Origin: Cupriavidus sp. BIS7
Lineage (GTDB): Bacteria; Pseudomonadota; Gammaproteobacteria; Burkholderiales; Burkholderiaceae
Direction: 5' to 3'
Assembly (NCBI RefSeq): GCF_000292345.1
Contig: NZ_ALOU01000009.1
Location: 62,001 to 126,000, forward strand
DNA: 64,000 nucleotides
The notes under the pieces are model-generated. The model was not told the origin of the DNA. It did not search any database and worked only from the letters and a program-made list of their open reading frames with translations. Below are positions 52,320-62,659 of this stretch, in pieces; positions within the stretch are counted from its first letter, which is position 1, and the number at the start of each line of letters is the position of its first letter. The position numbers and the translations under genes were made by a program.

Positions 52320-54128
52320 ATGGCTGCTTCCACTGCGTCCATCGAGGACTACGCACTGATCGGCGATTGCGAGACCGCCGCGCTCGTCAGCCGCGACGGC
52401 AGCATCGACTGGCTGTGCCTGCCCCGCTTCGATTCCGCCGCCTGCCTGGCCGCGCTGCTGGGCACGCGGGACAATGGCCGGTGGCAGATCGCCCCGGCAG
52501 TACCGGGCGGCAGAACCATGCGCCACTACCGGCCCGGAAGCCTGGTACTTGAAACCGTCTTTGTCCACCCCGAAGGAATGGCGACCGTGATCGACTTCAT
52601 GCCGATCCGTCTTGGCGCGCCCAGTTCTGAAGATCGCACGGATGTGGTCCGGCTTGTGTGCGGCCGCAGCGGCAAAGTGCACATGAAAATGGATCTGACG
52701 CTGCGCTTCGACTATGGCGTGACGGTACCGTGGGTGACGCGCCTGGAGGACGGTAGTGGCATCCGTGCCGTGGCCGGCCCCGCCATGGCAGTGCTGCGCA
52801 CGCCCGCGCCCCTGCGTGGCAAGGGACTGGCCACGATCTGCGAATTCTCGGTCGAGGCTGGCCAGGTAATACCGTTCGTGCTGACCTACTCGCCATCGCA
52901 TCTTGCCGCGCCGGCACCGCTGGATGCGCTGCGTGAACTGGAGCGAACGGATCTCTGGTGGAAGGACTGGTCCGGCAAGTGCACGGCCGGCGGCCAATGG
53001 AAGGGGCCGGTCAGGCGGTCCCTGCTGACCCTGAAGGCCCTCACCTACTGGCCAACCGGTGGCATCGTCGCCGCTCCCACCACATCATTGCCCGAAGAAC
53101 CGGGCGGCGTACGCAACTGGGACTATCGCTACTGCTGGCTGCGCGATGCCACGCGCATGCTGCTGGCGCTGATGGCTGCGGGCTACTTCGAGGAGGCACA
53201 GGCATGGAGAGCCTGGTTGTTGCGCGCGGTGGCCGGCAGTCCCGGGCAGGCCCAGATCATGTACGGCGTGGCGGGCGAGCGTCACCTGTGGGAATGGGAA
53301 CTGGACTGGCTGTCAGGTTACAAGGGCGCGCGCCCCGTGCGCGTGGGCAACCTGGCCTCGACGCAGCTTCAGCTTGATGTCTACGGCGAAGTCATGGACG
53401 CCCTGTTCCAGGCGCGCCTGGGTGGCTTGCCGCGCGACCAGGCGTCGTGGGCGCTGCAGCGGGCACTGGTCGAACACCTTGCCGCGATCTGGCAGCAGCC
53501 CGACGAAGGCATCTGGGAAGTCCGCGGCGGGCCGCAGCAGTTTACGTTCTCAAAGGTCATGGCATGGGTAGCGCTGGACCGAGCCATCAAGACGGTGGAA
53601 ATGCATGACTGGCCGGGCCCCGCCTCGCGCTGGCGTGCGCTGCGGGATGCCATACGTGCCGACGTGCTGACCCACGGCTTCAACCCGAAGCGCAACAGCT
53701 TCGTCCAGATATTCGGCGGAGACACCACCGACGCCAGCCTGCTGCTGCTCTCGATGGTGGGGTTCATCGATGGCAAGGACCCGCGCATGCTCGGCACCAT
53801 CAAGGCAATCGAAGCCGATCTGCTGGCCAATGGGCTCGTCCGCCGCTACCTGCCGTCCCAAACCCCGGACGGCCTTCCCGGCCAGGAGCAAACGTTCCTG
53901 GCCTGCAGCTTCTGGCTGGCGGATGCCTATGCGCTGGCCGGCCGCATGCAGGAAGCACGCGATCTGTTTGAACGCCTGCTGCTGCTGCGCAACGATGTTG
54001 GCCTGCTGGCCGAAGAATATGACCCGGTCATGCACTGCATGTACGGCAACTTTCCGCAGGCGCTATCACATATCGCGCTGGTCAATACCGCCCTGCTGCT
54101 TGACAGTGGCGCAACCCGGAAGACCTGA
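52320..54128 (+). CDS. Glycoside hydrolase family 15 protein (trehalase/glucoamylase-like)
   Basis: This 602-residue protein has the GH15 opening SIEDYALIGDCETAALVSRDGSIDWLCLPRFDS and a later (alpha/alpha)6 catalytic domain. The likely general acid and base are Glu in EGIWEVRGG and in LLAEEYDP. No signal peptide is seen, so it acts in the cytosol, probably on trehalose or maltodextrin. It follows the class I aldolase and converges with transketolase, within a carbohydrate-phosphate block. Confidence 0.9.
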   Translation: MAASTASIEDYALIGDCETAALVSRDGSIDWLCLPRFDSAACLAALLGTRDNGRWQIAPAVPGGRTMRHYRPGSLVLETVFVHPEGMATVIDFMPIRLGAPSSEDRTDVVRLVCGRSGKVHMKMDLTLRFDYGVTVPWVTRLEDGSGIRAVAGPAMAVLRTPAPLRGKGLATICEFSVEAGQVIPFVLTYSPSHLAAPAPLDALRELERTDLWWKDWSGKCTAGGQWKGPVRRSLLTLKALTYWPTGGIVAAPTTSLPEEPGGVRNWDYRYCWLRDATRMLLALMAAGYFEEAQAWRAWLLRAVAGSPGQAQIMYGVAGERHLWEWELDWLSGYKGARPVRVGNLASTQLQLDVYGEVMDALFQARLGGLPRDQASWALQRALVEHLAAIWQQPDEGIWEVRGGPQQFTFSKVMAWVALDRAIKTVEMHDWPGPASRWRALRDAIRADVLTHGFNPKRNSFVQIFGGDTTDASLLLLSMVGFIDGKDPRMLGTIKAIEADLLANGLVRRYLPSQTPDGLPGQEQTFLACSFWLADAYALAGRMQEARDLFERLLLLRNDVGLLAEEYDPVMHCMYGNFPQALSHIALVNTALLLDSGATRKT

Positions 54129-54155
54129 CGAGACTGCGACGCCCGACGCGCGCCC

Positions 54156-56234
54156 TTATCGCTGAAGCAGCATGAGCGCACGCTGGCAGACGTTGTCGAC
54201 GGTAAAGCCGTATTCGCGCAGCATCACCTCTCCGGGTGCGGACGCACCGAAACGATCCACCGCCAGCACGTCGCCATGCTCGCCGACATAGCGATGCCAG
54301 CCCTGCGACACGCCGGCCTCTACCGCAAGCCTTGCGCCAATCGCTGGCGGCAACACGGTATCGCGATACGCCTGCGGCTGTTCGTCGAACAACTCCCAGC
54401 TCGGCATCGAGACCAGACGCACCTTGATGTTCAGCGCCAGCAGTTGCCGGTATGCAGCGACGATCAAGCCAACTTCCGACCCACTGGCGATCAGGATCAG
54501 TTCCGGCTTGCCGTCCGGCGCATCAGCCAGCACGTACGCACCGCGCTGCAAGCCATCGGCGGCGGCGAACTGCGTCCGGTCGAGCGTAGGGACGTTCTGC
54601 CGCGTCAATACCAGTGCGATCGGCCGGCCTCGTGTTCGTACCGCAACGCGCCAGGCGCTGGCCGTTTCATTGGCGTCGGCCGGACGCACCACGATCAGCC
54701 GAGGCACGGCACGCAAGCTGGCAAGCTGTTCCACGGGCTGGTGCGTGGACCCGTCCTCGCCCAGCGCGATGCTGTCATGGGTAAAGACGTAGACCACATG
54801 CAGCCCCATCAACGCGGCCAGGCGGATGGACGGACGCAGATAGTCGGAAAACACGAGGAAAGTGGCGCCGAACGGCAACGTGCCACCATGCGCCGCCATG
54901 CCGTTCATGATCGCGCCCATGGCATGTTCGCGAACGCCGAAATGCAGATTACGGCCCGCATAACTCCAGCCGCCCTGCGAGCCTTGCCGGTCTTGCCCGC
55001 TCCGCCTGCTCTCACCGGGCGGCTGAAAATCCCCGAGGCCGGTCAGCGCCGTATAAGTCGACGGATCAAGGTCAGCGGAGCCGCCGATCAGCGCCGGCAG
55101 GCGCCCTGCAATGGCGTTCATGACCTTTCCCGATGCAACGCGCGTGGCCATGCCTTTGGCGTCGGCGGGGAACTGCGGTATCGCGCTATCCCAATCGATG
55201 TCCCAAGCTTCCTCCATCAGTTGCCGCAGTTCCGCCGCGAGTTCGGGATACTTCGCTTCATAGGCGGAAAATCCTTCACGCCATGCCTGCTCGCTCTGCT
55301 TCCCGCGTGACACTGCTTCGCGAAAATGCGTGTTTGCCTGCTCGGGAACGTGGAACGGCGGCTCCTCCGGCCAGCCAAGGTTCCGCTTGGTCAGGCGGAC
55401 CTCTTCAGCACCCAGCGGCGAGCCGTGCGCCTCGAACGTGTCCTGCTTGTTGGGCGAGCCGTAGCCAATATGCGTACGCACGAGAAGCAACGAAGGCCGC
55501 GTGCTCTCGGCGCGAGCGGCATCCAGCGCGTGCCCGATCGCCGCCACGTCATTGCCGTCTGGCAGCACCTGTGTGTGCCAGCCATATGCGTCGAAGCGTC
55601 GCGCGCGGTCCTCTGTAAACGCCATGTCGGTGGCGGCAGACAGCGTGATCCGATTGTCGTCATACAGGTAGATCAGCTTGCCCAATTGCAGATGACCGGC
55701 CAGCGATGCGGCTTCCGATGCGATGCCCTCCATCAGGTCGCCGTCGCTCACGATGCCGTACGTGAAATGATCGATCACGCGGCAGTCGTCGCGGTTGTAG
55801 CGCGCGGCCAGGTTCGCTTCGGCAATTGCCATGCCCACGCCATTACCGAAACCCTGGCCAAGCGGGCCGGTGGTGACGTCAACGCCCGGCGTCAGGCCCC
55901 GTTCCGGATGGCCCGGCGTGATGCTGCCCCACTTCCGGAATTGCTGCAGTTGCGATAGCGGAAGGTCGTAGCCCGTGAGGTGCAGCAGGCTGTACAACAG
56001 CGCCGATCCATGCCCGGCGGACAGCACGAAGCGATCGCGGTCGAACCAGCGCGGATTGCCGGGGTTGTGCTTGAGAAAGCGTGTCCACAGTACATAAGCC
56101 ATTGGCGCCGCATCGAGCGGCAAGCCGGGATGCCCGCTGTTGGCCTGCTGCACGGCATCAACCGACAGAAAGCGCAGCGTGTTGATGCACAGATCGTCCA
56201 GCGTTGGGTTGGGTCCAGATGCGATGTGGTTCAT
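54156..56234 (-). CDS. tkt: Transketolase
   Basis: This 692-residue thiamine-diphosphate enzyme has the ThDP/Mg site GDGD-like [20 protein letters not shown] and the transketolase signature [19 protein letters not shown]. All domains are present, so it is full length. It transfers ketol groups between sugar phosphates (EC 2.2.1.1). The ATG at 56234 is chosen; the open frame to 56438 overlaps the 6-phosphogluconate dehydrogenase gene. The end of that gene lies 13 bases upstream, so the two form a pentose-phosphate operon. Confidence 0.95.
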   Translation of the reverse strand: MNHIASGPNPTLDDLCINTLRFLSVDAVQQANSGHPGLPLDAAPMAYVLWTRFLKHNPGNPRWFDRDRFVLSAGHGSALLYSLLHLTGYDLPLSQLQQFRKWGSITPGHPERGLTPGVDVTTGPLGQGFGNGVGMAIAEANLAARYNRDDCRVIDHFTYGIVSDGDLMEGIASEAASLAGHLQLGKLIYLYDDNRITLSAATDMAFTEDRARRFDAYGWHTQVLPDGNDVAAIGHALDAARAESTRPSLLLVRTHIGYGSPNKQDTFEAHGSPLGAEEVRLTKRNLGWPEEPPFHVPEQANTHFREAVSRGKQSEQAWREGFSAYEAKYPELAAELRQLMEEAWDIDWDSAIPQFPADAKGMATRVASGKVMNAIAGRLPALIGGSADLDPSTYTALTGLGDFQPPGESRRSGQDRQGSQGGWSYAGRNLHFGVREHAMGAIMNGMAAHGGTLPFGATFLVFSDYLRPSIRLAALMGLHVVYVFTHDSIALGEDGSTHQPVEQLASLRAVPRLIVVRPADANETASAWRVAVRTRGRPIALVLTRQNVPTLDRTQFAAADGLQRGAYVLADAPDGKPELILIASGSEVGLIVAAYRQLLALNIKVRLVSMPSWELFDEQPQAYRDTVLPPAIGARLAVEAGVSQGWHRYVGEHGDVLAVDRFGASAPGEVMLREYGFTVDNVCQRALMLLQR

Positions 56235-56247
56235 CTTCACGTCCTGG

Positions 56248-57258
56248 CTAGCCTTTCTCGTCGTGCCCGCCAAACTGCTTGCGCATCGCGGACAGGACCC
56301 GATTGGCGAAATCGGCATTGCCGCGCGAACTGAAGCGTTCATAAAGCGCGGCACTGAGAACCGGAGCAGGCACCCCCTCGTCAATGGCTGCCGCAATCGT
56401 CCATCGCCCTTCCCCGGAATCGGAAACGCGGCCTGCATAGTCCTTCAGGTCCGGGCTGTCCTGCAGCGAGGCAGCGGTAAGGTCGAGCAGCCATGACGCA
56501 ATCACGCTGCCACGGCGCCACACCTCCGTGATCTCGGGAACGTTCAGGTCGAACTGGTAATACTCCGCCTCGCGCAGCGGCGCGGTTTCGGCGTCCGCAT
56601 CGCGCACGTGCTTGCCGGCATCGGCGTGGTACAGGATGTTCAGACCCTCCGCATAGGCCGCCATCAGGCCGTACTCGATGCCGTTGTGAATCATCTTTAC
56701 GAAGTGGCCCGCGCCGTTGGGACCGCAATGCAGATAGCCTTGCTCGGCGGACGTGGGAGTCCCGGTCCTGCCGGGCGTGCGCGAGGCTGCCTCGACCCCG
56801 GGCGCAATGCTCCTGAAAATCGGCTCCAGGTGCTGGACCACTTCCGCCTCGCCGCCGATCATCAGGCAAAAGCCGCGCTCCAGCCCGAATATGCCGCCAC
56901 TGGTGCCGCAATCGACAAGATGGATCCCCTTCTGGCCGAGTGCCCTGGCGCGTGACAGATCGTCGCGGTAATAGCTGTTTCCGCCGTCGATGATGATGTC
57001 GCCTACGTCCATGCGGGCAGCGACCTCCTCGATGGTCTGGCCGGTCACGGCTGCAGGAACCATTACCCACACCACGCGCGGCCTGGACAGGTTAGCGACC
57101 AGTTCGTCCATCGAGTCCCGCCCCTGGACACCGGCGCCCTCCATCTTCCGCACGGCGGCCGGGTTCACATCGTGGACATCGCAGGTGTGGCCATCCTTGA
57201 CAAGACGCTGTACCAGACTGGCACCCATGCGCCCCAATCCGATCATGCCGAGATGCAT
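56248..57258 (-). CDS. gnd: 6-phosphogluconate dehydrogenase (decarboxylating), short type
   Basis: This 336-residue protein has the Rossmann motif [26 protein letters not shown] and the catalytic Lys/Asn region [14 protein letters not shown]. It is the short (about 300-340 residue) form that is often NAD-linked, unlike the 470-residue NADP form. It oxidatively decarboxylates 6-phosphogluconate to ribulose 5-phosphate (EC 1.1.1.44/343). It is the first gene of a leftward operon with transketolase. An imperfect hairpin precedes the start. Confidence 0.93.
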   Translation of the reverse strand: MHLGMIGLGRMGASLVQRLVKDGHTCDVHDVNPAAVRKMEGAGVQGRDSMDELVANLSRPRVVWVMVPAAVTGQTIEEVAARMDVGDIIIDGGNSYYRDDLSRARALGQKGIHLVDCGTSGGIFGLERGFCLMIGGEAEVVQHLEPIFRSIAPGVEAASRTPGRTGTPTSAEQGYLHCGPNGAGHFVKMIHNGIEYGLMAAYAEGLNILYHADAGKHVRDADAETAPLREAEYYQFDLNVPEITEVWRRGSVIASWLLDLTAASLQDSPDLKDYAGRVSDSGEGRWTIAAAIDEGVPAPVLSAALYERFSSRGNADFANRVLSAMRKQFGGHDEKG

Positions 57259-57350
57259 ATTGGATCCCCCTCAGCTCTCTTTCGGAGAGCAGTCGCGATA
57301 AAGCATAGTGCCGCCGATTCATTCCCGCCAGATCACGCCTGCTCCGCCAT

Positions 57351-57381
57351 AAAAAAGCGCCGCGGCATGGTGGTCGCGGCG
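57351..57381 (-). terminator. Rho-independent terminator after DUF2188 gene
   Basis: On the minus strand a 7-bp GC stem (CGCCGCG/CGCGGCG) with a 10-base loop is followed by C and six T. It lies about 40 bases after the DUF2188 stop. Confidence 0.7.
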
Positions 57382-57420
57382 GAAATGGGGGTTCGGCGAA
57401 AGGAGCCCTCGGACTTTCGT

Positions 57421-57639
57421 TTATCCCCTATGGTCTGCGGAATTGCGAGCAACCGCAGCCCGCTCACGGATCTGCCCGTCGAGCTCGTGAATCAGCAGTT
57501 CCACTCTTTTCCACTTCGCCAGCCGGGTGGCAATGGCAATGGCTTCCTCCCGGGACCGGTACCGCGTGCGGGTCCCGGTGCCTTCGATGGCAATGGCCCA
57601 CTCACTGCCGTGAGGGACAACGTGGATGTCTCCGGACAT
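57421..57639 (-). CDS. DUF2188 domain-containing protein
   Basis: This 72-residue protein has the DUF2188 pattern IHVVPHGSEWAIAIEG, a YRSREEAIAIA helix and ELLIHELDGQIRER. GGAGAACCACC precedes the ATG. The family is small, cytosolic and found with stress-related genes; its biochemical role is unknown to me. It lies between gnd and csbD-like genes and has its own terminator. Confidence 0.85.
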   Translation of the reverse strand: MSGDIHVVPHGSEWAIAIEGTGTRTRYRSREEAIAIATRLAKWKRVELLIHELDGQIRERAAVARNSADHRG

Positions 57640-57977
57640 GGTGGTTCTCCGTTGGCGCAAGACAGAACCGACAGGCATTCGACATGCATGGCGTGGTCTG
57701 CGGGATATCTCTGTTCTATGCGCAATCAGCCAGGCGCGATGTAGGACGTATTCCGATTCTTTCGGCTTGCACGGCTCACGAAAGCACCCTGGCGCTCCAC
57801 CGGCATTGCTCGACGTGCGGCATGTTTCATTCCTGCTGTCGAAGACCGCACGTTGCCTCGCGAAAATAGGAGATCGTCCGACATCTGGATCAACCGCTGC
57901 AGACTAAAAACAAGGAACAGGCACGCGAAATGAGGCGTGTGGCCCAGCCGTGGGCCCCCAACATTCAGGAGTCAGGT
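57640..57977. promoter_or_regulatory. Intergenic region before csbD-like gene
   Basis: This 338-base divergent gap holds no gene or strong motif I can support. It should contain the promoters of the DUF2188 and CsbD genes. Confidence 0.35.
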
Positions 57978-58181
57978 ATGAACTGGGATCGCATCGAAGG
58001 CAAATGGGAACAAACCAAGGGCAAGGTCAAGGAGAAGTGGGGAAAGCTGACCGACAACGACATCGCACGGATTGGCGGCAAGCGAGACCAGCTTGTTGGC
58101 AGGATCCAGGAACGCTATGGCTGTACCAAGGAAAAGGCCGAGGAAGAATTGAAGGCGTGGGAGCGAGACATACGCTGGTAA
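57978..58181 (+). CDS. CsbD family stress-response protein
   Basis: This 67-residue hydrophilic protein has the CsbD pattern MNWDRIEGKWEQTKGKVKEKWGKL, then GKRDQLVGRIQERYGCTKEKAEEEL. CsbD-like proteins are general-stress proteins of unknown mechanism. It is adjacent to other small stress-type genes. The ATG is preceded by CAGGAGTCAGGT. Confidence 0.93.
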   Translation: MNWDRIEGKWEQTKGKVKEKWGKLTDNDIARIGGKRDQLVGRIQERYGCTKEKAEEELKAWERDIRW

Positions 58182-58315
58182 GTCTTGCCGAACAATCCAA
58201 ATAACCGGATGGCAACGAACGTGCCGCAGGAACGGTTCGAACTTCAGTCGGCCCATCGGCCCATCACCCGCTTCTGCGGCGATCCAGCCAACCATATGGA
58301 GCATAGGGAGCCATC

Positions 58316-58462
58316 ATGACCGTCATCACCAGCGCCGGACCTCTCATATCGCTGATCGCGGGCATCCTGATTCTGCTTGTACCGCGATTGCTGAACTACA
58401 TCGTCGCCATCTACCTCATTGTCATTGGCCTCCTTGGCCTGTTTGGCGGACATCTGCGCTAA
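58316..58462 (+). CDS. DUF3096-type small membrane protein
   Basis: This 48-residue protein is two hydrophobic helices (LISLIAGILILLVPRLLN and YIVAIYLIVIGLLGLF) ending GGHLR. It fits the DUF3096 family, often found with CsbD and other stress genes. ATAGGGAGCC precedes the ATG. It is too short for standard length cut-offs. A perfect 12-bp hairpin follows its stop. Confidence 0.8.
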   Translation: MTVITSAGPLISLIAGILILLVPRLLNYIVAIYLIVIGLLGLFGGHLR

Positions 58463-58470
58463 GTATCCCT

Positions 58471-58502
58471 GAGTATCCCGTCTTGCAGTTGACGGGATAC
58501 TC
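58471..58502 (+). terminator. 12-bp perfect hairpin after DUF3096 gene
   Basis: GAGTATCCCGTC and GACGGGATACTC are exact reverse complements with an 8-base loop, 8 bases after the stop. No T-run follows, but position supports a terminator. Confidence 0.6.
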
Positions 58503-58567
58503 TCCATTGCACGCATGGCCGGCGCTATCCGCTAGAATCGCTTCACGCCCCCCAGTTCCCCACTGCT

Positions 58568-59386
58568 ATGCGCTCCTGGCGCCTTGACCGCCCTGCCGTC
58601 TCCGGCCAGCTTGACTTGTCGCGAGCCACCAGTCTCATGTTGTCGATCGGTGCCACCGACGCCAACGCATTCGCGTCGGAAGTCCTCAAGCTGACGAGTG
58701 GCGTGGCGGGCATCTCGCAATGCACGGTATTCGCCTATGAGTTCGGCAACCGGCCGCGCACCATGTCCGTGGCGGACCATCGCGGCGGCCGCTACCTGCG
58801 CGACGTGGCCGACACCTACGCGAGCCGCTTCTACGCGCTGGACGGCAACCAGCGCATCGTCAGCGCGGCGGGGTCGCGGCGGCACGGGAGCAGCCTTCTG
58901 CTGCACCAGCAGACCAGCGACGACATCGCGCACGAGGGCTACCGCGCAGCCTGCTATCACCAGCCCAATGTATCGGACCGGCTGTCCCTGCTGCTGCAGC
59001 CCGCCGAAGACATCTGGCTTTCGGTGAACCTCTACCGCGACCACAGCCGGGGTCTGTTCCAGGTGCGCGAAATCGAGCAGCTGGAGGCCATGGCACCGCT
59101 TATCGCCCACGCCGCCAGCCACCACTACACGCTGTGCGGCCAGGTGCAGATGGGCATTCCGCAGCTCATGCTGGCACGCGTGCGCGGTTTGTGCCCGGAC
59201 CTTTCCAAGCGCGAGCTGGATGTGCTGCGCGGGGTGCTCGAAGGACACACCGCACAAGACATCGGCGAGCGCATCGGCGTCAAGGCGTCCAGCGTGGTGA
59301 CATACCAGAAACGCGCCTACCGCCGCCTGGGCATTTCCAGCCAGCGCCAGTTGTTCGCGCTGTGCCTGGCCGCCGCCAACTCATAA
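58568..59386 (+). CDS. LuxR family transcriptional regulator
   Basis: This 272-residue regulator has an N-terminal sensory region and a C-terminal LuxR helix-turn-helix with LSKRELDVLRGVLEGHTAQD and SSVVTYQKRAYRRLG. It is paralogous to the regulator at 14958-15758, sharing the CTVFA and CYHQP/CYGQP blocks. It lies upstream of MFS, FAD monooxygenase and DUF2783 genes in the same direction and probably controls them. No luxI-like gene is present. Confidence 0.87.
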   Translation: MRSWRLDRPAVSGQLDLSRATSLMLSIGATDANAFASEVLKLTSGVAGISQCTVFAYEFGNRPRTMSVADHRGGRYLRDVADTYASRFYALDGNQRIVSAAGSRRHGSSLLLHQQTSDDIAHEGYRAACYHQPNVSDRLSLLLQPAEDIWLSVNLYRDHSRGLFQVREIEQLEAMAPLIAHAASHHYTLCGQVQMGIPQLMLARVRGLCPDLSKRELDVLRGVLEGHTAQDIGERIGVKASSVVTYQKRAYRRLGISSQRQLFALCLAAANS

Positions 59387-59552
59387 GGGTTATTACCTAG
59401 ATCAGGTGCTTGCAGCCTTGTACCCAAATTGGGGACAAGCGCGACTGTCGTGCCATCCATACTCCGGCCATCGCCACGCGTCATATCGTTGACGCGCCGA
59501 GCGATTGCATCGGGCCCAGCCCGAGATAGCCCAGATCCCGGAGACAAGCAGC

Positions 59553-60896
59553 ATGGCAACGCCCTCGATTTCAGCATCGTCCCCCCACGTTCCATCTACC
59601 CAGTCCCCGGCCGCCGGGCACGTTGTCGGCAAGGTATCGCGGCGGCTGTTGTGGTTCCTGTTCCTGCTGTTCTTCTTCTCGTTCCTGGACCGGATCAACA
59701 TCGGTTTTGCCGGGCTGACCATGATGAAGGACCTTGGCCTCACCGGCACGCAGTTCGGGCTGGCCACCACGCTGTTCTATATCGCCTATATCGCATTCGG
59801 CATCCCTAGCAATATCGTGCTGGCCCGCATCGGCGCGCGGCGATGGATCGCGGTGATCATGGTGGCATGGGGGCTGGCCTCCACAGCGACGATGTTCGCC
59901 ACCAGCCCGCATACGCTCTATGTGCTGCGCGTTCTGGTCGGCATCACCGAGGCGGGTTTCCTTCCCGGCATGCTGCTGTACCTGACGTACTGGTTCCCGG
60001 GCGCTTACCGGGCCCGCGCCAACGCGCTGTTCATGATTGCCATGCCGGTCACCGCGGCGGTTGGCTCGGCACTGTCGGGCTACATCCTTGGACTGGATGG
60101 CACGTGGGGGCTCAAGGGCTGGCAGTGGCTGTTCCTGCTTGAAGGGCTGCCTTCGGCCATCCTCGGCCTGGCGGTCTATGCCTACCTGGACGACACGCCC
60201 GACCAGGCTCACTGGCTCGACAGCAACGAAAAGACCGTGCTGGCGCGCACGCTGGCCGACGAACACGCGATGCAGGCCGCCACCGCTGCCGCCGCAGGCG
60301 CGCCCAAGTCGCTGCTGACAGAGTTGCTGTCCCCGGCCGTGCTCAAGTTCGCGCTCGCCTATTTCTGCCTGGTCAACACGCTGGCAATGGTTGCAGTGTG
60401 GACGCCGCTGATCGTCAAGAGCTTCAGCGCCGACGCCAGCAACCGCACCATCGGCCTGCTCGCAGCAATCCCGCAGATCTGCACCATCGTTGCCATGATC
60501 TGGTGGGGCCGTCGATCCGACTGCAAGCAGGAACGCAAGTGGCACCTGATGCTGCCAATGCTGTGGTCCGCCGCAGGCTGGCTGTGCACGGCGTACTCCG
60601 CGCATCCCGCCGTGCAGCTGCTGGGCGTTTGCCTGGCTTCCGCGGGTTCCTATACGGCCATGTCCATCTTCTGGACCACGCCCGACCATGCGCTGAGCCT
60701 GCGCGCGCGTGCCGTGGGCATCGCCGTGATCAACGCCACCGGCAATATCGGCTCGGCGCTCAATCCGCTGGTGGTGGGCTGGCTCAAGGATGCCACGCAC
60801 AGCTTTACCGCCGGCCTGCTTTACGCAGCCGTGCTGCTGGTGATCGGCGCCATCGTGGTGATGGTGCTGCCGATCCGCAAGCACGCGCCGGCCTGA
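59553..60896 (+). CDS. MFS transporter, anion:cation symporter family
   Basis: This 447-residue transporter has twelve predicted helices and the ACS-family opening FLDRINIGFAGLTMMKDLGL followed by LATTLFYIAYIAFGIPSN. Such carriers import organic anions, including aromatic acids such as phthalate or 4-hydroxyphenylacetate. It sits between the LuxR regulator and the monooxygenase, whose gene starts 22 bases later, so import of an aromatic acid is likely. GGAGA lies 9 bases before the ATG. Confidence 0.9.
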   Translation: MATPSISASSPHVPSTQSPAAGHVVGKVSRRLLWFLFLLFFFSFLDRINIGFAGLTMMKDLGLTGTQFGLATTLFYIAYIAFGIPSNIVLARIGARRWIAVIMVAWGLASTATMFATSPHTLYVLRVLVGITEAGFLPGMLLYLTYWFPGAYRARANALFMIAMPVTAAVGSALSGYILGLDGTWGLKGWQWLFLLEGLPSAILGLAVYAYLDDTPDQAHWLDSNEKTVLARTLADEHAMQAATAAAAGAPKSLLTELLSPAVLKFALAYFCLVNTLAMVAVWTPLIVKSFSADASNRTIGLLAAIPQICTIVAMIWWGRRSDCKQERKWHLMLPMLWSAAGWLCTAYSAHPAVQLLGVCLASAGSYTAMSIFWTTPDHALSLRARAVGIAVINATGNIGSALNPLVVGWLKDATHSFTAGLLYAAVLLVIGAIVVMVLPIRKHAPA

Positions 60897-60918
60897 CATT
60901 TCGAATCCGGAGTCAACC

Positions 60919-62616
60919 ATGGGTATCGCTTTCCAACCCTATCCCTTTGCGGCAAAGACCTACGCTGCCGCAGTACCTGCGCTGCGGGATGGCGTCGAGA
61001 CCAGGCGCCACAAGGTGGCCATCGTCGGCGGCGGGCCCGTGGGCCTTACGCTGGCGCTGGGACTGGCCAGCCACGGTATTGCCAGCGTACTGATCGAGGC
61101 CGACGATTCGGTCTGCTACGGCAGCCGCGCGATCTGCATCTCGCGCCGCAGCCTAGAGATCATCGAGCGCGTGGGCGCGGTGGACGGCTTTCTCAAGACC
61201 GGCCTGCCATGGACCGGCGGGCGCAGCTTCTACCGCGATACGGAGGTGCTGCACTTCACGATGCCGCAGGATGTGGACCAGAAGCTGCCGCCGATGGTCA
61301 ACCTGGCGCAGTACCACATCGAGCAGTTCCTGCTTGATGCTGCAGAAAGGCACGCCGACCTGATCGACATCCGCTGGCAGACACGCGTGACGGGCCTGTC
61401 CACGCGCGATGACGGCGCCAAGCTGCAGCTGGGCACGCCGGCTGGCAACTATGCGCTGGAGGCCGACTGGGTAGTGGCCTGCGACGGCGGCCGCAGCACC
61501 ATCCGCGAAGCCATGGGCCTGCAGTTGCAGGGCACCAGCTACGAAGGCCGCTATGTGATTGTCGATATCAAGCTGGAAAGCAACCGTCCCACCGAGCGGC
61601 TGGCCTACTTCGATCCGCCCTCCAACCCCGGTTCGACCGTGCTGGTGCACAAGCAGCCTGACAACGTCTGGCGCATCGACTACCAACTGCGCGACGGAGA
61701 AGACCCCGACGCGGCAGTGAAGCCAGAAAACGTGATGCCTCGCGTGCAGAGCCTGCTGGACATGATGGGCGAGCGAGGGCGGTGGGCGCCGATCTGGATC
61801 ACGATCTACAAGGCGAACGCGCTGACGCTGGAACGCTATCGCCACGGCCGCGTACTGTTCGGCGGCGACGCCGCGCATCTGGTGCCGATCTTCGGCGTGC
61901 GCGGCGCAAACTCTGGCATCGACGACGCGGACAACCTCGCATGGAAGCTGGCGTTCGTCATCAAGGGTCATGCTGGCGACACGCTGCTCGACAGCTATTC
62001 CGACGAGCGCGTCTACGCCACGCACGAAAACCTCAGCTATGGCACCAAGAGCACGGAGTTCATGGCCCCGCCGTCGTTTGCGTTTGACCTGATGCGCAAG
62101 GCCGTTCTCGGACTCGCGGTCAGGCACGAGGGCCTGCGTTCGCTGATCAACCCGCGCCAGACCTCGGCAATCACCTACTCGGCTTCGCCGCTGAACGTGG
62201 CTGACACCGATGCTTTCCAGTCAGGCCCCGTACCGGGCGCGGTGCTGCCCGAGATACCGCTCACGATCATCGCCGATGATGCGGAGCGCGAAGGCCATCT
62301 GACCGATCTGATCGGCCCCCGCTTCACGGTTTTGGCATTCACGCAGGACGGGGCCGTGCCTGCGGGCCTGGCGGCACTGGAAGACACGATGCAGGGCCGG
62401 GGTGTGCCGTTCGCGGTCCTGCCGGTCAGTGCACAACGGCCATCCACGGGCTCGGGCCAGTGTGCGTGGGACCACACCGGGCGGCTATTCGCCCGCTACG
62501 GCGCGCACCCCGGCACGCTCTACCTGGTTCGCCCCGACGGGCACCTGCTTGGCCGGTGGCTGACCGGCTCCGCAGCGGGCATTGCGGATGCCATGCACCG
62601 TTGCCTGCATTCGTGA
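60919..62616 (+). CDS. FAD-dependent aromatic monooxygenase, MhpA/phenol hydroxylase type
   Basis: This 565-residue flavoprotein hydroxylase has VAIVGGGPVGLTLALGLA (33-50), the DG motif ACDGGRSTIREAMG, and an intact GD motif GGDAAHLVPIFG with Asp317. The C-terminal domain ends YLVRPDGHLLGRWL as in MhpA-like enzymes. It is paralogous to the protein at 18645-20408 (shared IEADDSVC and CISRRSLEI). It should hydroxylate an aromatic acid with NAD(P)H and O2. The DUF2783 gene follows after 43 bases. Confidence 0.9.
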   Translation: MGIAFQPYPFAAKTYAAAVPALRDGVETRRHKVAIVGGGPVGLTLALGLASHGIASVLIEADDSVCYGSRAICISRRSLEIIERVGAVDGFLKTGLPWTGGRSFYRDTEVLHFTMPQDVDQKLPPMVNLAQYHIEQFLLDAAERHADLIDIRWQTRVTGLSTRDDGAKLQLGTPAGNYALEADWVVACDGGRSTIREAMGLQLQGTSYEGRYVIVDIKLESNRPTERLAYFDPPSNPGSTVLVHKQPDNVWRIDYQLRDGEDPDAAVKPENVMPRVQSLLDMMGERGRWAPIWITIYKANALTLERYRHGRVLFGGDAAHLVPIFGVRGANSGIDDADNLAWKLAFVIKGHAGDTLLDSYSDERVYATHENLSYGTKSTEFMAPPSFAFDLMRKAVLGLAVRHEGLRSLINPRQTSAITYSASPLNVADTDAFQSGPVPGAVLPEIPLTIIADDAEREGHLTDLIGPRFTVLAFTQDGAVPAGLAALEDTMQGRGVPFAVLPVSAQRPSTGSGQCAWDHTGRLFARYGAHPGTLYLVRPDGHLLGRWLTGSAAGIADAMHRCLHS

Positions 62617-62659
62617 ACCCACCTGCATCAAGGAATATCAGGACTACCGGAGTACCACC

